From: Afipia sp. 1NLS2
Lineage (GTDB): Bacteria > Pseudomonadota > Alphaproteobacteria > Rhizobiales > Xanthobacteraceae
Assembly (NCBI RefSeq): GCF_000178995.1
Contig: NZ_ADVZ01000003.1
Location: 372,001-436,000 of the forward strand
Direction of reading: 5' to 3'
Length of the DNA stretch: 64,000 nt
Positions 17,799-27,834 of this stretch are shown in pieces. A program made the position numbers and the translations under genes. The first letter of the stretch is position 1. Each line of letters begins with the position of its first letter. A model generated the notes under the pieces. The model saw nothing but the letters and a program-made list of their open reading frames with translations, was not told where the DNA came from and ran no database searches.

Positions 17799-18371
17799 TC
17801 AGTTCTTGACGTAGACCGTGGCGCCGACCGAGACGCGGTTATAGAGATCGATGACGTCGTCGTTGACCATGCGGAAGCATCCCGACGACACTGCCTGTCC
17901 GATGGTTTCCGGCTCGTTCGAGCCGTGAATGCGATAGAGCGTCGAACCCAGATACATCGCGCGCGCGCCGAGCGGGTTCTCCGGTCCTCCCTTCATGTGG
18001 CGCGGCAGGTCGGGGCGGCGGCGCAGCATCTGCGATGGCGGCGTCCAGCTCGGCCATTCCTTCTTGGCGGTGATGCGATGCACGCCGCCCCAGCGGAATC
18101 CGTCGCGGCCGACGCCGATGCCGTAACGCATCGCTTCGCCCGGAGCGGTGATGAGATAAAGCCGCCGCTCGCGTGTATCGACGACGATGCTGCCCGGCGC
18201 GTAATTGCTCTGATAGCTGACCCGCTGGCGCGGAATCGGGCTCGAGTGGCCGATGCCCGAGGAGAAGAAGTTCGGGAACATGACTTCGCTGCTGTTCGCT
18301 TCCTGCGCGGCGGCGAATGACGCGCTGCCCAGGATCATGCAGGCGGACAATAACGAAACGACACGCTTCAT
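17799..18371 (-). CDS. L,D-transpeptidase (YkuD family)
   Basis: A 190-residue exported enzyme that makes 3-3 peptidoglycan crosslinks or anchors proteins to peptidoglycan. It has a signal peptide (residues 1-22, ending SFAAAQ), and a YkuD domain with VVDTRERRLYLI, the conserved His in YRIHGSNEPETIG and the catalytic Cys in SSGCFRM. The ATG at 18371 has GAAAGG upstream; an in-frame extension lacks a signal peptide. Overlapping operon with the DUF2927 gene. Confidence 0.92.
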   Translation of the reverse strand: MKRVVSLLSACMILGSASFAAAQEANSSEVMFPNFFSSGIGHSSPIPRQRVSYQSNYAPGSIVVDTRERRLYLITAPGEAMRYGIGVGRDGFRWGGVHRITAKKEWPSWTPPSQMLRRRPDLPRHMKGGPENPLGARAMYLGSTLYRIHGSNEPETIGQAVSSGCFRMVNDDVIDLYNRVSVGATVYVKN

Positions 18372-18523
18372 CGGCGGACCTTTCAGGGTAATTGTGGCTT
18401 CGGATAGCCCAGAAAGGCCATATTCTGCAGGGAGCCGCAACCCACAGCAACGTGAAAGCGGCATATCGTCTCTAGAACGAGCCGATATCGCGGGAATGTA
18501 CCGATGATCGAAATGAAAACCGA

Positions 18524-18598
18524 TGGTGGGCGCACAAGGGATCGAACCTTGGACCTCTCCCGTGTGAAGGGAACGCTCTCCCGCTGAGCTATGCGCCC
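18524..18598 (-). tRNA. tRNA-Val (anticodon CAC)
   Basis: Reading the minus strand gives a full cloverleaf: acceptor GGGCGCA/TGCGCCC, D-arm GCTCAGCGGGAGAGC, anticodon stem TTCCC/GGGAG with loop TTCACAC (anticodon CAC), T-arm GGTTCGATCCC and an encoded CCA. Confidence 0.95.
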
Positions 18599-18695
18599 GG
18601 GACGGCCTGCGCGAGGCCGTGAAGGCCGCGATTTACGAAGCTCATGGCCAAGGTGTCAAGCTCCGATCGGACGAATTCAGGCCTGCCGGGACGTG

Positions 18696-19856
18696 TCAGG
18701 CCTTGCCGGTGCGCGCGGCCTGCACTTCCTGAAGCGCGCGGATGCGCTGGGCAAGGCTGCCTTGTGCTCCGCTGGCTGCGCCCTTTGCGGTATCGCCATT
18801 GACGATGGCACTGATCGCAGGCGTGGACCCGCTCTCCGAAGCGAGGATTTTCTGGATCGGCGAATCCGGCCCTTCGAGCTTGCCTGCGAGGCCGGCGACT
18901 TCGGCAGCAATGGAATTGATGCGTTCGCGCAGCAGCCCGTTTTCCTGCCGCTCCTCCGCGGAAGCCTTGTCCGCCTGCTGTCTCGCGGCCGCCAGCTCGC
19001 GCACGAGTTTCGCCCGCTCGTCATGGGCGGCTTCGATCTGCCTGCGCAGTTCGCTGTTGTCGTGGTCGCGCTGGACGAGAGCCTTGTCCTGCGTCACGAG
19101 GCGGGCTTCCAGTTCTTCGACGCGTTTCGCCAGCGCTTCGGCTTTTTGCGATTGCGTCAGCAACTGGCCGTCAAGCTCGCCGAGGCGACCGGTCAAGGTT
19201 TCGGCGTGGGAGCGGGCGTCGTTCAGTTCGCGGCTTGCCGTTTCCGATTTGCCGCGCTGATCGTCGAGGCGGGAGCGGGCCTCGGTGTGTTCCTGCTCGG
19301 CATGGGCGACACGGGTTTGCAGCGCTTCGATTTCGGCGCGCACCGTGACGAGCTCGGCTTCGCGAGCTTCCGCCGTCTGCGAGCGGTCGGATAATTCGCC
19401 GGACAGCTTTGTCAGTTCGATCTGCTTTTCGCGTAGCGCCTGTTCGGCGTCGCGCAGGCTGTCGGTCTTGAGCGAGAATTCCTTCTCCGTGGCGTGAAGC
19501 TGTTCGTGCAGCGCCTTCTCGCGCGTCTCCAGCGTAAAAATCGCCGCGCTTTTCTCGCCAAGCTCCATCTTCAGGCGATTGATGGCGTCGTTTTTCTTTC
19601 CAAGCTCGGCCTGCTGGCTGGTGGTCTTGGCCTTGAGCTGCTCGACGCTCATTTCCAGCTTACGGGCGGACATCGCGAATTCGGCGCGCAACTGGTCCTT
19701 GTCGGCCTGAATCTCGGCCATCGACAGCGGCGCCGCCGCCTCCAGCCGCCGCGTCGTCAACCGCACCGCGCGGTTGTGCACGAGCGGCATGATCATCAGA
19801 CCGCACAGCATCGAGATCAGAAAACCGATCGCCAGATACATGATCGGCTCAACCAT
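18696..19856 (-). CDS. Membrane-anchored coiled-coil protein
   Basis: A 386-residue protein with one N-terminal membrane span (MVEPIMYLAIGFLISMLCGL) and a very long coiled coil from about residue 45 to 320, rich in Glu, Lys, Gln and Ala heptads. The C-terminus (about 330-386) is less ordered and ends in a short helix AQRIRALQEVQAAR. A GGAG Shine-Dalgarno precedes the ATG at 19856. It is a conserved hypothetical type in Bradyrhizobiaceae as far as I know, with no function I can name. A scaffold role at the inner membrane is inference. Confidence 0.75.
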   Translation of the reverse strand: MVEPIMYLAIGFLISMLCGLMIMPLVHNRAVRLTTRRLEAAAPLSMAEIQADKDQLRAEFAMSARKLEMSVEQLKAKTTSQQAELGKKNDAINRLKMELGEKSAAIFTLETREKALHEQLHATEKEFSLKTDSLRDAEQALREKQIELTKLSGELSDRSQTAEAREAELVTVRAEIEALQTRVAHAEQEHTEARSRLDDQRGKSETASRELNDARSHAETLTGRLGELDGQLLTQSQKAEALAKRVEELEARLVTQDKALVQRDHDNSELRRQIEAAHDERAKLVRELAAARQQADKASAEERQENGLLRERINSIAAEVAGLAGKLEGPDSPIQKILASESGSTPAISAIVNGDTAKGAASGAQGSLAQRIRALQEVQAARTGKA

Positions 19857-19975
19857 AGGACAACTCCCGCAAGGGCGACCGGACCCGGTCGCCAGTCTCA
19901 AAACGCGCAGAAACTAGCAGATCAGCCGGGCGGCGTGAAACATGCCGCGGTGTCCGAAAGTGGCATGAAAACCCC

Positions 19976-20548
19976 TTAGAAGGGGTTCCAGGTCGCGCGG
20001 GGGGTGAACTTCAGGTAGCCGACGCTCGCGCCAAGGCGAAGGCCGACACCGGCCCGGATCGGCACCAGCACGATGTGGTTCGCGGTAAGCGCGGTCATGC
20101 CGAAGCCGCCGATCACGTAGGCGGAGCCATCGATTCCGGCGAAGCGCTGGTAGATCGCGCTGGTGGCGGGCAGGTTGTAGACCAGCATCATGGTCCGCGC
20201 GCCGTCGCCACCCCAGTCGAAGCCGACCGAGGGGCCCTGCCAGTATACCTTCAGGTCGCCGGCGTTTTTTGTATAAAGCGTGCCCTCGCCGTAGCGCAGG
20301 CCGGCCACGAATGCGCCCGCGCCTTCTTCGCCGAGGACGTAGCCGTTCGGCAGGCCCCAGCGGCTGACCGCCCGCTCGATGATCGAGGCGAGGCCGCGCG
20401 AGACGTTACCAAAGAAACGATGGCCCGCGACCACCAGCTCGTCGGAGCGGTAGGAATCGGAACGCGGTGCCTGTTGCGCCGAGGCAGGGGTGGAGAACGA
20501 GATCGCCGCCGCGAAAAGCAGGGCTGCACAACGCAGAGCGAAATTCAT
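19976..20548 (-). CDS. eipA: DUF1134 envelope protein (EipA-like)
   Basis: A 190-residue exported protein with a signal peptide to about residue 24 (ISFSTPASAQ). The body has the DUF1134 pattern: GHRFFGNVSRGLASIIE, GLPNGYVLGEEGAGAFV and YWQGPSVGFDWGGDG, closing with glycine-rich beta sequence. The Brucella member EipA is a periplasmic protein needed for envelope integrity. A GGGGG stretch lies 8 nt before the ATG. Divergent from the YHS-like gene. Confidence 0.88.
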   Translation of the reverse strand: MNFALRCAALLFAAAISFSTPASAQQAPRSDSYRSDELVVAGHRFFGNVSRGLASIIERAVSRWGLPNGYVLGEEGAGAFVAGLRYGEGTLYTKNAGDLKVYWQGPSVGFDWGGDGARTMMLVYNLPATSAIYQRFAGIDGSAYVIGGFGMTALTANHIVLVPIRAGVGLRLGASVGYLKFTPRATWNPF

Positions 20549-20675
20549 GAAATAACCCCCAGGAAGACGCTTGATGAAGGCGCTTGGTAAAGCGAGCAGG
20601 GCCTGCTCCCAGCTTAACGGCTTGCTGACAGGCAGATCCTAAACTCACGCGACTCGAACTTTATCGGCAGCAACT

Positions 20676-21179
20676 ATGACGGTATGGCGGCAGGAAAATA
20701 AAGGGTGGGCTCGAAAAGGCCTGATCGCAGCGGGTATTTTGGCCGTATTTGTGGTCATGAGGCCCGCCGCGGCGGAGGCGGCATCGACCGAGCGGGTGGT
20801 GACGAACCATCACACCGGGCTTGCGATCGACGGCTACGATCCGGTGGGCTATTTCATCCAGTCCCGGCCCATTGCCGGGAAGTCCGGAATCGAGACGTAC
20901 CAGGGCGGCTCGATCTGGCGCTTCTCTAATGAACGGGACAGGGACATTTTTCTCTCGGCCCCGGACATCTACGGCCCGCAATTCGGCGGTTACGATCCCA
21001 TCGACCTTGCACATGGCCGGATCGTCGCCGGGCAGCCGCTGATCTGGCTCGTTTATGGCCAGCGTCTTTATTTGTTTAGCCGGATCGAGAACCGCGACGC
21101 CTTCACGGCGGACCCCTCCCGCCTTGCCGATGCGGCCGAGAAATGGCCGGCCCTCAGCGAGACCCTCGCCGACTATTGA
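20676..21179 (+). CDS. YHS-domain-like exported protein
   Basis: A 167-residue protein with an N-terminal hydrophobic segment (residues 15-36, probably a signal peptide or anchor). Then follows a YHS-like core: AIDGYDPVGYF, GGSIWRFSNERDRDIFLSAP and YGPQFGGYDPIDLAHG. Such domains are often linked to metal or heme handling, but the substrate is unknown. It converges with cysQ, overlapping by 7 bp. Confidence 0.78.
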   Translation: MTVWRQENKGWARKGLIAAGILAVFVVMRPAAAEAASTERVVTNHHTGLAIDGYDPVGYFIQSRPIAGKSGIETYQGGSIWRFSNERDRDIFLSAPDIYGPQFGGYDPIDLAHGRIVAGQPLIWLVYGQRLYLFSRIENRDAFTADPSRLADAAEKWPALSETLADY

Positions 21180-22027
21180 TCCGGCGTCTTTGCGCTGTCG
21201 CGGCGCGCGGCTTGCGGGTCGCCCCATACGATAAAGTCGGAAACGAGGAAGCCGTCGTGATCCTCGCCGAATTTTAAAGGCTGGCCGCGCCCGCTGGTGA
21301 CGAGGCCGCCAGCGGCGGTGGCGATGGCATGGCCCGCGGCGATGTCCCATTCGCTGGTGGGCGAGAGGCGGGGGTAGATGTCGGCGCCGCCCTCGGCAAC
21401 GCGGCAGAACTTGATCGAGGAGCCGAGAACCTGCCGGATCGCGCCGGGGCGCTCGGCAATGAAGGCCTCGGTGCGTGGGTCGCCATGCGAGCGGCTGACC
21501 GCGACGATCCATGGCGCGGCGGGGCCGGGATGCGGACGTGTCCGGATCGATTGAGGCGCGCCGTAAACCGTGGCGTCCTTGGTCACCAGCAGGCGCTCGG
21601 CGCCGACGCCGACGATTCCCCGCCAGACGATCCCAAGCGCGGGTGCGACGACGATGCCGAGAGTGGGCTCCCCGCGCGTGACGAGGGCGATGTTGACGGT
21701 GAATTCGTCGGTCCCGGTGACGAACTCGCGCGTGCCGTCGAGGGGATCGATCAGGAAGAAACTGTCGCGGTAGGGACGCGCCGCCAGATGGGTGCGTTCT
21801 TCCGACAGCACCGGGATGGCGGGTGCAAGTTTCGCAAGCCCTTCGGCGATGATCGCATCGGCAAGGGTATCGGCATCGCTCACCACTGAGCCGTCGATTT
21901 TCTTGCCCAGCCCCATGGTGCTGCGATTGACCGCAAGGATTGCCGCACCCGCCTGAACGGCGAGCTTTGTGAGCGGCTCCATCAACGTGAGGGCGTTTTC
22001 GCCGGCGAGGGTAACCCCTTCAGCCAC
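21173..22027 (-). CDS. cysQ: 3'(2'),5'-bisphosphate nucleotidase CysQ
   Basis: A 284-residue inositol-monophosphatase-fold enzyme that hydrolyses 3'-phosphoadenosine 5'-phosphate from sulfate assimilation. Metal-binding motifs are visible: SEER near residue 75, DPLDGTREF near 93-101, and the C-terminal PTSEWDIAAGHAI. The start is GTG at 22027 with AGGAAAGAG upstream; an ATG at residue 16 is an alternative. Confidence 0.92.
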   Translation of the reverse strand: MAEGVTLAGENALTLMEPLTKLAVQAGAAILAVNRSTMGLGKKIDGSVVSDADTLADAIIAEGLAKLAPAIPVLSEERTHLAARPYRDSFFLIDPLDGTREFVTGTDEFTVNIALVTRGEPTLGIVVAPALGIVWRGIVGVGAERLLVTKDATVYGAPQSIRTRPHPGPAAPWIVAVSRSHGDPRTEAFIAERPGAIRQVLGSSIKFCRVAEGGADIYPRLSPTSEWDIAAGHAIATAAGGLVTSGRGQPLKFGEDHDGFLVSDFIVWGDPQAARRDSAKTPDQ

Positions 22028-22178
22028 AATCTCTTTCCTGGTCCGCTGTGGTTCCTCGGTGGCCTGTGTGGCCGCGGCAGGTTTCGCGGTGTATCAAATC
22101 ACGGTCCGGCGTGATTCGACTGCGGAAATCGCAGCGGCGAATCCTTATCACACACCAAACCACAGCAGGAAAATTTTC

Positions 22179-22820
22179 ATGTCAGGTACCTCCGGTGCTC
22201 CCGATGCTCTCGACCTTGCTGCGTTGCTGTCTTCAAGGGTTTGCCACGACCTCATCAATCCGGTCGGCGCCATCGTCAACGGCCTGGAGGTGATGGATTC
22301 GAGTAACAAGGCCGAAGACAAGGAGTTCGCCCTCGACCTGATCCGCAAGAGTGCGGTGAGCACTTCGGCGCGGCTGCAGTTCTGTCGTATCGCCTATGGC
22401 GCGGCGGGTTCGGCCGGGACGCAGATCGACCTTGGCGATGCGCAGAAGGTGGCGCGCGGCCATCTGGAGGACGGCAAGACCAAGCTGACATGGAATTTGC
22501 CGCACATGCTGCTGGCGAAGAACCGCGTCAAGCTGCTTCTCAACATGCTGGTCATCGCCCAGCAGGCGATCCCGCGCGGTGGTGAACTGGTGATCGACCC
22601 GATCGGTGAGGGCGATACGATGGGATTCCGCATCCGCGCGGTCGGTGCGAACGCGCGCGAGCCGCACAGCATCGCCGACCAGCTCAATCTGGAGAATGCG
22701 GCTTCCATCACCGCGCATGCGGTGCAGCCTTATTATACGGCGCTGCTGGCGCAGGCCTGCGGCTTCAAGGTCGGGTTGACCAAGGAAGAGGACGCCGTCG
22801 TGGTAGCGACGACCTCGTAA
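22179..22820 (+). CDS. chpT: Histidine phosphotransferase ChpT
   Basis: A 213-residue HWE-like pseudo-kinase dimer that passes phosphate from CckA to CtrA and CpdR in alphaproteobacteria. The phospho-accepting His lies in LLSSRVCHDLINPVGAI (about residues 17-33), and a degenerate ATPase-like domain follows. The frame is open 70 codons upstream, but AGCAGG before the ATG and the family length support this start. It divides cysQ from cheA and lies 6.7 kb from ctrA, its expected target. Confidence 0.9.
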   Translation: MSGTSGAPDALDLAALLSSRVCHDLINPVGAIVNGLEVMDSSNKAEDKEFALDLIRKSAVSTSARLQFCRIAYGAAGSAGTQIDLGDAQKVARGHLEDGKTKLTWNLPHMLLAKNRVKLLLNMLVIAQQAIPRGGELVIDPIGEGDTMGFRIRAVGANAREPHSIADQLNLENAASITAHAVQPYYTALLAQACGFKVGLTKEEDAVVVATTS

Positions 22821-22993
22821 CGTCGCTCAAATCTTAACGAACTCTTTCCGCCTGTGGCCGGTTGAGGCCACGGGTGCGCAAAACTGACCGAACAAAAATA
22901 CCTTTTGCTCACCATTATTAAACGCTTTCCGTTGAAACTGCGCAGACTTGGTAGGCGCATCTCGCCGCCTCCGCTCGAAGGCTGGGCTGTTTC

Positions 22994-25720
22994 ATGGATG
23001 ATTTGTTGCGTGAGTTCCTGACGGAAACGAACGAGAGCCTCGATACCGTCGACAATCAATTGGTTCGTTTTGAGCAGGATCCGAATAACGCCAAGATCCT
23101 GGATAATATTTTCCGGCTCGTTCACACCATCAAGGGGACGTGCGGCTTTCTCGGCCTGCCGCGCCTCGAAGCGCTGGCCCACGCGGCCGAAACCCTGATG
23201 GGCAAATTCCGCGACGGCATGCCGGTGACCGGCGACGCCGTTTCGCTGATCCTCAACACCATCGACCGCATCAAGGACATCCTGGGCGAACTCGAATCCA
23301 GCGAGGCGGAGCCGGAAGGCTCCGACCCCGATCTGATCGGCGCATTGGAAAAGATGGTGGAGATCGGCATGGCTTCGATGGAAGGCGGCGCGCCTGCTCC
23401 CGCTGCGGCTGCTGCCCCCGCATCTGCCGGCGGCGCTGAAGGCACTCTCGTCGTACAGACTCTGGAGCGCGAGTTGCGTCCGGGTGAAGTCTCGCTCGAT
23501 GAGCTTGAGCGCGCATTCCGCGAAACCGCAGTCGAGACGGCGGCTCCGGCCGCGCCGGTCGCCGCTGCTGCACCGCCGCCTGCCGCGGCAGCCCCCGCGC
23601 CCAAACCGGCTGCCAAGCCCGCGGCAAAACCGGCCGCGCGGAAAGCCGCCGACGGCGAAGGCTCCGATGCCGACAAGGTTTCCTCGCAATCGATCCGCGT
23701 CAACGTCGATGCGCTCGAGCATCTGATGACGATGGTGTCCGAACTGGTGCTGACCCGCAACCAGTTGCTGGAAATCAGCCGCCGTCACGAAGAGAACGAA
23801 TTCAAGGTGCCGCTGCAGCGCTTGTCCAACGTCACCGCTGAGCTGCAGGAAGGCGTCATGAAGACGCGCATGCAGCCGATCGGCAACGCCTGGCAGAAGC
23901 TGCCGCGCATCGTGCGCGACCTTTCGAGCGAACTCGGCAAGCAGATCGAACTCGAGATGCACGGCGCCGACACCGAGCTTGACCGCCAGGTGCTCGACCT
24001 CATCAAGGATCCGCTGACGCACATGGTGCGTAACTCAGCCGACCATGGCCTTGAAAGCACCGCGGCGCGCGTTGCCGCAGGCAAACCGGAAGTCGGCACC
24101 ATCCGCGTCTCCGCCTATCATGAAGGCGGCCACATCATCATCTGCATTGCCGACAACGGCCAGGGTCTGAACACCGAGCGCATCAAGCAGAAGGCGGTTC
24201 AGAACGGCCTCGTCACCGAAGCCGATCTTGAGAAGATGAGCGAAGCTCAGATTCACAAGTTCATCTTCGCGGCGGGCTTCTCGACCGCTGCCGCGATCAC
24301 CAGCGTGTCCGGCCGCGGCGTCGGCATGGACGTGGTGCGCAACAACATCGATCAGATCGGCGGCACCATCGACGTCAAGTCGGTGCCGGGCGAAGGCTCG
24401 TCCTTCACCATCAAGATTCCGCTGACGCTTGCGATCGTTTCCGCGCTGATCGTGGAATCGGCGGGCGAGCGCTTCGCGATCCCGCAGATCGCGGTCGTCG
24501 AACTGGTGCGTGCGCGCGCCAATTCGGATCACCGCATCGAGCGCATCAAGGACACCCCGGTGCTCCGCCTGCGCAACAAGCTGTTGCCGCTGCTGCACCT
24601 GCGCAAGCTGCTCAAGATCGACGACGGCCAGGAGATCGATCCGGAAAACGGCTTCATCGTAGTGATGCAGGTCGGCAGCCAGACCTTCGGCATCGTGGTC
24701 GACGGCGTCTTCCACACCGAGGAAATCGTCGTCAAGCCGATGTCGACCAAGCTGCGTCACATCAACATGTTCTCCGGCAACACTATCCTTGGCGATGGCG
24801 CCGTCATCATGATCATCGATCCGAACGGCATCTCGCAGTCGGTCGGCAGCTCGATGTCGGCGCAGGCCGAGATGATGGACGAAAACGCCGCGGCGCGCGT
24901 CGCCGGCTCCGAACAGCTCACCTCGCTTCTCGTCTTCCACGCCGGCAATACCCAGCCGAAGGCGGTGCCGCTCGCGCTCGTCACCCGTCTCGAGGAGATC
25001 GCGGCGGAGAAGATCGAGTTCTCCAACGGCCGTCATATGGTGCAGTACCGCGACCATCTGATGCCGCTCGTGAGCATGGAAGGCGTCACCGTTCGCAGCG
25101 AAGGCGTGCAGCCGATCCTGGTGTTCGTCGACGATGGCCGCTCCATGGGCCTCGTGGTCGATGAGATCGTCGATATCGTCGAGGAAAGCCTCAACATTGA
25201 AGTGGCGAGTGCGCAGGATGGCCTGCTCGGCTCCGCCGTCATCAAGGGGCAGGCGACCGAGGTGATCGATGTCGGTTATTTCCTGCCGATGGCTTTTGCC
25301 GACTGGTTCACCCGCAAGGACATGCAGCGCACGAGCCTGACCCAGGAGGTTCTTCTGGTCGACGACTCGGCTTTCTTCCGCAACATGCTGGCGCCGGTCC
25401 TGAAGGCGGCGGGCTACAGCGTCCAGACCGCGACCAATGCGAACGAGGGGCTGAACATCCTGCGCGCAGGAAAGCAGTTCAACGTCATCCTCACCGACAT
25501 CGAGATGCCGGACATGAACGGCTTCGAATTCGCCGAGGCCATTCGCGCCGATCAGCGCAACAACGAGACGCCGATCATCGCGCTGTCGTCGCTGGTGTCT
25601 CCGGCGGCGATCGAACGCGGACGTCAGGTCGGTTTCCACGATTATGTCGCGAAGTTCGACCGGCCCGGTCTGATCGCGGCGTTGAAGGAACAGGCCGCTC
25701 GCGACAACCGCGCGGCATAA
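22994..25720 (+). CDS. cheA: Chemotaxis histidine kinase CheA with C-terminal receiver
   Basis: A 908-residue hybrid kinase. HPt domain with phospho-acceptor H44 in FRLVHTIKGTCGF; an Ala/Pro/Lys-rich linker at about 130-225; dimerisation and HATPase domains (HMVRNSADHGLE, ADNGQGL, GRGVGMDVV); two CheW-like segments (about 490-620 and 650-775); and a C-terminal receiver with VLLVDDSAFFRN and phospho-acceptor Asp in ILTDIEMPDMNG (about residue 838). This CheA-REC layout is common in the alphaproteobacterial flagellar cluster. First gene of cheAWYBR. Confidence 0.96.
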   Translation: MDDLLREFLTETNESLDTVDNQLVRFEQDPNNAKILDNIFRLVHTIKGTCGFLGLPRLEALAHAAETLMGKFRDGMPVTGDAVSLILNTIDRIKDILGELESSEAEPEGSDPDLIGALEKMVEIGMASMEGGAPAPAAAAAPASAGGAEGTLVVQTLERELRPGEVSLDELERAFRETAVETAAPAAPVAAAAPPPAAAAPAPKPAAKPAAKPAARKAADGEGSDADKVSSQSIRVNVDALEHLMTMVSELVLTRNQLLEISRRHEENEFKVPLQRLSNVTAELQEGVMKTRMQPIGNAWQKLPRIVRDLSSELGKQIELEMHGADTELDRQVLDLIKDPLTHMVRNSADHGLESTAARVAAGKPEVGTIRVSAYHEGGHIIICIADNGQGLNTERIKQKAVQNGLVTEADLEKMSEAQIHKFIFAAGFSTAAAITSVSGRGVGMDVVRNNIDQIGGTIDVKSVPGEGSSFTIKIPLTLAIVSALIVESAGERFAIPQIAVVELVRARANSDHRIERIKDTPVLRLRNKLLPLLHLRKLLKIDDGQEIDPENGFIVVMQVGSQTFGIVVDGVFHTEEIVVKPMSTKLRHINMFSGNTILGDGAVIMIIDPNGISQSVGSSMSAQAEMMDENAAARVAGSEQLTSLLVFHAGNTQPKAVPLALVTRLEEIAAEKIEFSNGRHMVQYRDHLMPLVSMEGVTVRSEGVQPILVFVDDGRSMGLVVDEIVDIVEESLNIEVASAQDGLLGSAVIKGQATEVIDVGYFLPMAFADWFTRKDMQRTSLTQEVLLVDDSAFFRNMLAPVLKAAGYSVQTATNANEGLNILRAGKQFNVILTDIEMPDMNGFEFAEAIRADQRNNETPIIALSSLVSPAAIERGRQVGFHDYVAKFDRPGLIAALKEQAARDNRAA

Positions 25721-25730
25721 GGATAGCGAC

Positions 25731-26201
25731 ATGGACCAGCAAGCTCAGAAAACCGACGGCCAGATCACCGAATACGTCACCGCCATGATTGGCGGACAGT
25801 TGTTCGGCCTGCCGATCTCCCGCGTGCAGGACGTGTTCATGCCCGAGCGGCTGACCCGCGTGCCGCTCGCTTCCGACGATATCGCAGGCGTTCTTAACCT
25901 GCGCGGCCGGATCGTCACCGCGATCGACATGCGCGCGCGCCTCGGCCTGCCGAAGATCGAGGACGGCCGTCCGCCGATGGCGATCGGCGTGGACCATCGC
26001 GGCGAGTCCTACGGGTTGCTGATCGATTCGATCGGGGAAGTCATGAAGCTGTCCGACGACAGCCGGGAAATGAATCCGGTCAACCTCGATCGCGGCATGG
26101 AGAGAGTTGCGGGCGGCATCCATCGGCTTGATGGACAGTTGATGGTGGTGCTCGATATCGACCGGGTTCTGGAGATTGCTCCTGACATGATGGCGGCGTG
26201 A
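25731..26201 (+). CDS. cheW: Chemotaxis adaptor CheW
   Basis: A 156-residue single-domain adaptor that links receptors to CheA. Family marks are FGLPISRVQDVF, VLNLRGRIVTAIDMRARLGLP and the final IDRVLEI. AAGGA precedes the ATG, and it begins 10 bp after cheA. Confidence 0.95.
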   Translation: MDQQAQKTDGQITEYVTAMIGGQLFGLPISRVQDVFMPERLTRVPLASDDIAGVLNLRGRIVTAIDMRARLGLPKIEDGRPPMAIGVDHRGESYGLLIDSIGEVMKLSDDSREMNPVNLDRGMERVAGGIHRLDGQLMVVLDIDRVLEIAPDMMAA

Positions 26202-26238
26202 GCGCCCATCGGGTCAGCATTTGGAAATAGAGGTCAAC

Positions 26239-26604
26239 ATGAAAACGTGTCTTGTCGTCGACGATTCCAGCGTGATCCGCAAAGTCGCACGCCGAATCCT
26301 GGAAGGCCTGAATTTCGAAATTATCGAAGCCGAGGACGGCGAGAAGGCCATGGAAGTCTGCAAGCGCGGCCTTCCCGACGCCGTGCTGCTCGACTGGAAC
26401 ATGCCGGTGATGGATGGCCACGAATTCCTGCGCAACCTGCGCATGATGCCGAACGGCGAGAAGCCGAAGGTCGTGTTCTGCACCACGGAGAATGATGTCG
26501 CTCATATCGCCCGCGCGCTTCATGCCGGCGCGAACGAGTACATCATGAAGCCGTTCGACAAGGAAATCGTCACCGCGAAGTTTCAGGAAGTCGGCCTGAT
26601 CTAA
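26239..26604 (+). CDS. cheY: Chemotaxis response regulator CheY
   Basis: A 121-residue receiver: CLVVDDSSVIRK, phospho-acceptor Asp in VLLDWNMPVMDG (about residue 53), Thr in FCTTEND and Lys in MKPFDKE. No output domain. AGAGG lies before the ATG at 26239; a TTG six codons upstream is a poorer start. Confidence 0.95.
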   Translation: MKTCLVVDDSSVIRKVARRILEGLNFEIIEAEDGEKAMEVCKRGLPDAVLLDWNMPVMDGHEFLRNLRMMPNGEKPKVVFCTTENDVAHIARALHAGANEYIMKPFDKEIVTAKFQEVGLI

Positions 26605-26676
26605 GTAGGCGAGGGTCATCGCCGAATCGATATTGTGTCCTCCTGCCCTCTGGCAGAAAGTAAGTTTGGTATTTGA

Positions 26677-27834
26677 ATGAGTATCGATTTGGCAGCCGCT
26701 TCTCATCCGGTCTCGACGAGTGGCGAGCGCATTCGAATTATGGTGGTTGATGATTCAGCCATCATCCGCGGTATCATCACGCGCTGGATCGAAGCCGAAA
26801 CCGACATGGTGGTGGCGGCGTCCTGCCGCACCGGTCTCGACGCCGTCAACCAGATCGAGCGGATCAATCCCGACGCCGTGATCCTCGACATCGAGATGCC
26901 GGATATGGACGGCATCACCGCGCTGCCGCTGCTGCTGGCGAAGAAGCGCGATCTCGTCATCATCATGGCCTCGACGCTGACGCTGCGGAACGCCGAGATC
27001 AGCCTCAAGGCGCTGTCGCTCGGCGCCACCGACTACATTCCGAAGCCCGAAAGCAATCATCTGGGCGGCGCGGATACCTTCCGGCACGAACTGGTGCAGA
27101 AGATCCGCCATCTCACCGCCCGTCTCGCGCGCCGCCGCGTGCCGAGCCCGCCTTTGGCGCCGGCCGCTTCGCAGGTGGCCGCAGCCCCGGCGGCGGCTCC
27201 GGTTCATCACGCGCCGACCAAGTTTTCGCTCCGCCCGTTCCACAAGGTGAGGCCGCAGGCGCTGCTGATCGGCTCTTCGACGGGCGGCCCGCAGGCGCTG
27301 ACCGCGCTTGCCGCCGAGCTTGCTCCGATTGTCGACCGGGTGCCGGTGCTGATTACCCAGCACATGCCGCCGACCTTCACCACCATTCTTGCCCAGCATA
27401 TCGGCCGTGCCAGCTCCCGGCCGACCCATGAGGGCGCCGAAGGGCAGGCCGTCAAGGCGGGCAACATCTATATCGCACCGGGCGGGCTGCACATGCGCGT
27501 GGGCCGCCAGGGCGGCAACGTCGCGATTGCGCTCGATGACGGCCCTCAGGTCAATTTCTGCCGTCCTGCGGTGGACCCTCTGTTCATGTCGGCGATCGAC
27601 GTCTGGAAGGGTGACCTGCTGGCGGTGATCCTGACGGGCATGGGGTCCGACGGCATGCGTGGCGGCAGGGATGTCGTCGCCGCCGGCGGCAACGTGATCG
27701 CTCAGGACGAAGCGACGTCCGTGGTGTGGGGAATGCCGGGTGCGGCCGCTCAGGCCGGCATCTGTTCTGCCGTGTTGCCGCTCAACCAGATCGGCCAAAA
27801 AATACAAAAGATCCTTTCAGGAGACTTCTCGTGA
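26677..27834 (+). CDS. cheB: Chemotaxis protein-glutamate methylesterase CheB
   Basis: A 385-residue enzyme that demethylates and deamidates receptors. The N-terminal receiver has [11 protein letters not shown] and Asp in [12 protein letters not shown]; a proline/alanine linker (about 150-185) follows; then the esterase domain with catalytic Ser in [11 protein letters not shown], His in TQHMPPTFT and Asp in [10 protein letters not shown]. Its stop overlaps the cheR start. Confidence 0.96.
   Translation: MSIDLAAASHPVSTSGERIRIMVVDDSAIIRGIITRWIEAETDMVVAASCRTGLDAVNQIERINPDAVILDIEMPDMDGITALPLLLAKKRDLVIIMASTLTLRNAEISLKALSLGATDYIPKPESNHLGGADTFRHELVQKIRHLTARLARRRVPSPPLAPAASQVAAAPAAAPVHHAPTKFSLRPFHKVRPQALLIGSSTGGPQALTALAAELAPIVDRVPVLITQHMPPTFTTILAQHIGRASSRPTHEGAEGQAVKAGNIYIAPGGLHMRVGRQGGNVAIALDDGPQVNFCRPAVDPLFMSAIDVWKGDLLAVILTGMGSDGMRGGRDVVAAGGNVIAQDEATSVVWGMPGAAAQAGICSAVLPLNQIGQKIQKILSGDFS

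Noticed and set aside
24035-25732. 565-codon minus-strand open frame
   Set aside because: Antisense to cheA; composition (Arg, His, Asp rich) is that of a shadow frame.
26755-27807. 350-codon minus-strand open frame
   Set aside because: Antisense to cheB, with no recognisable domain.
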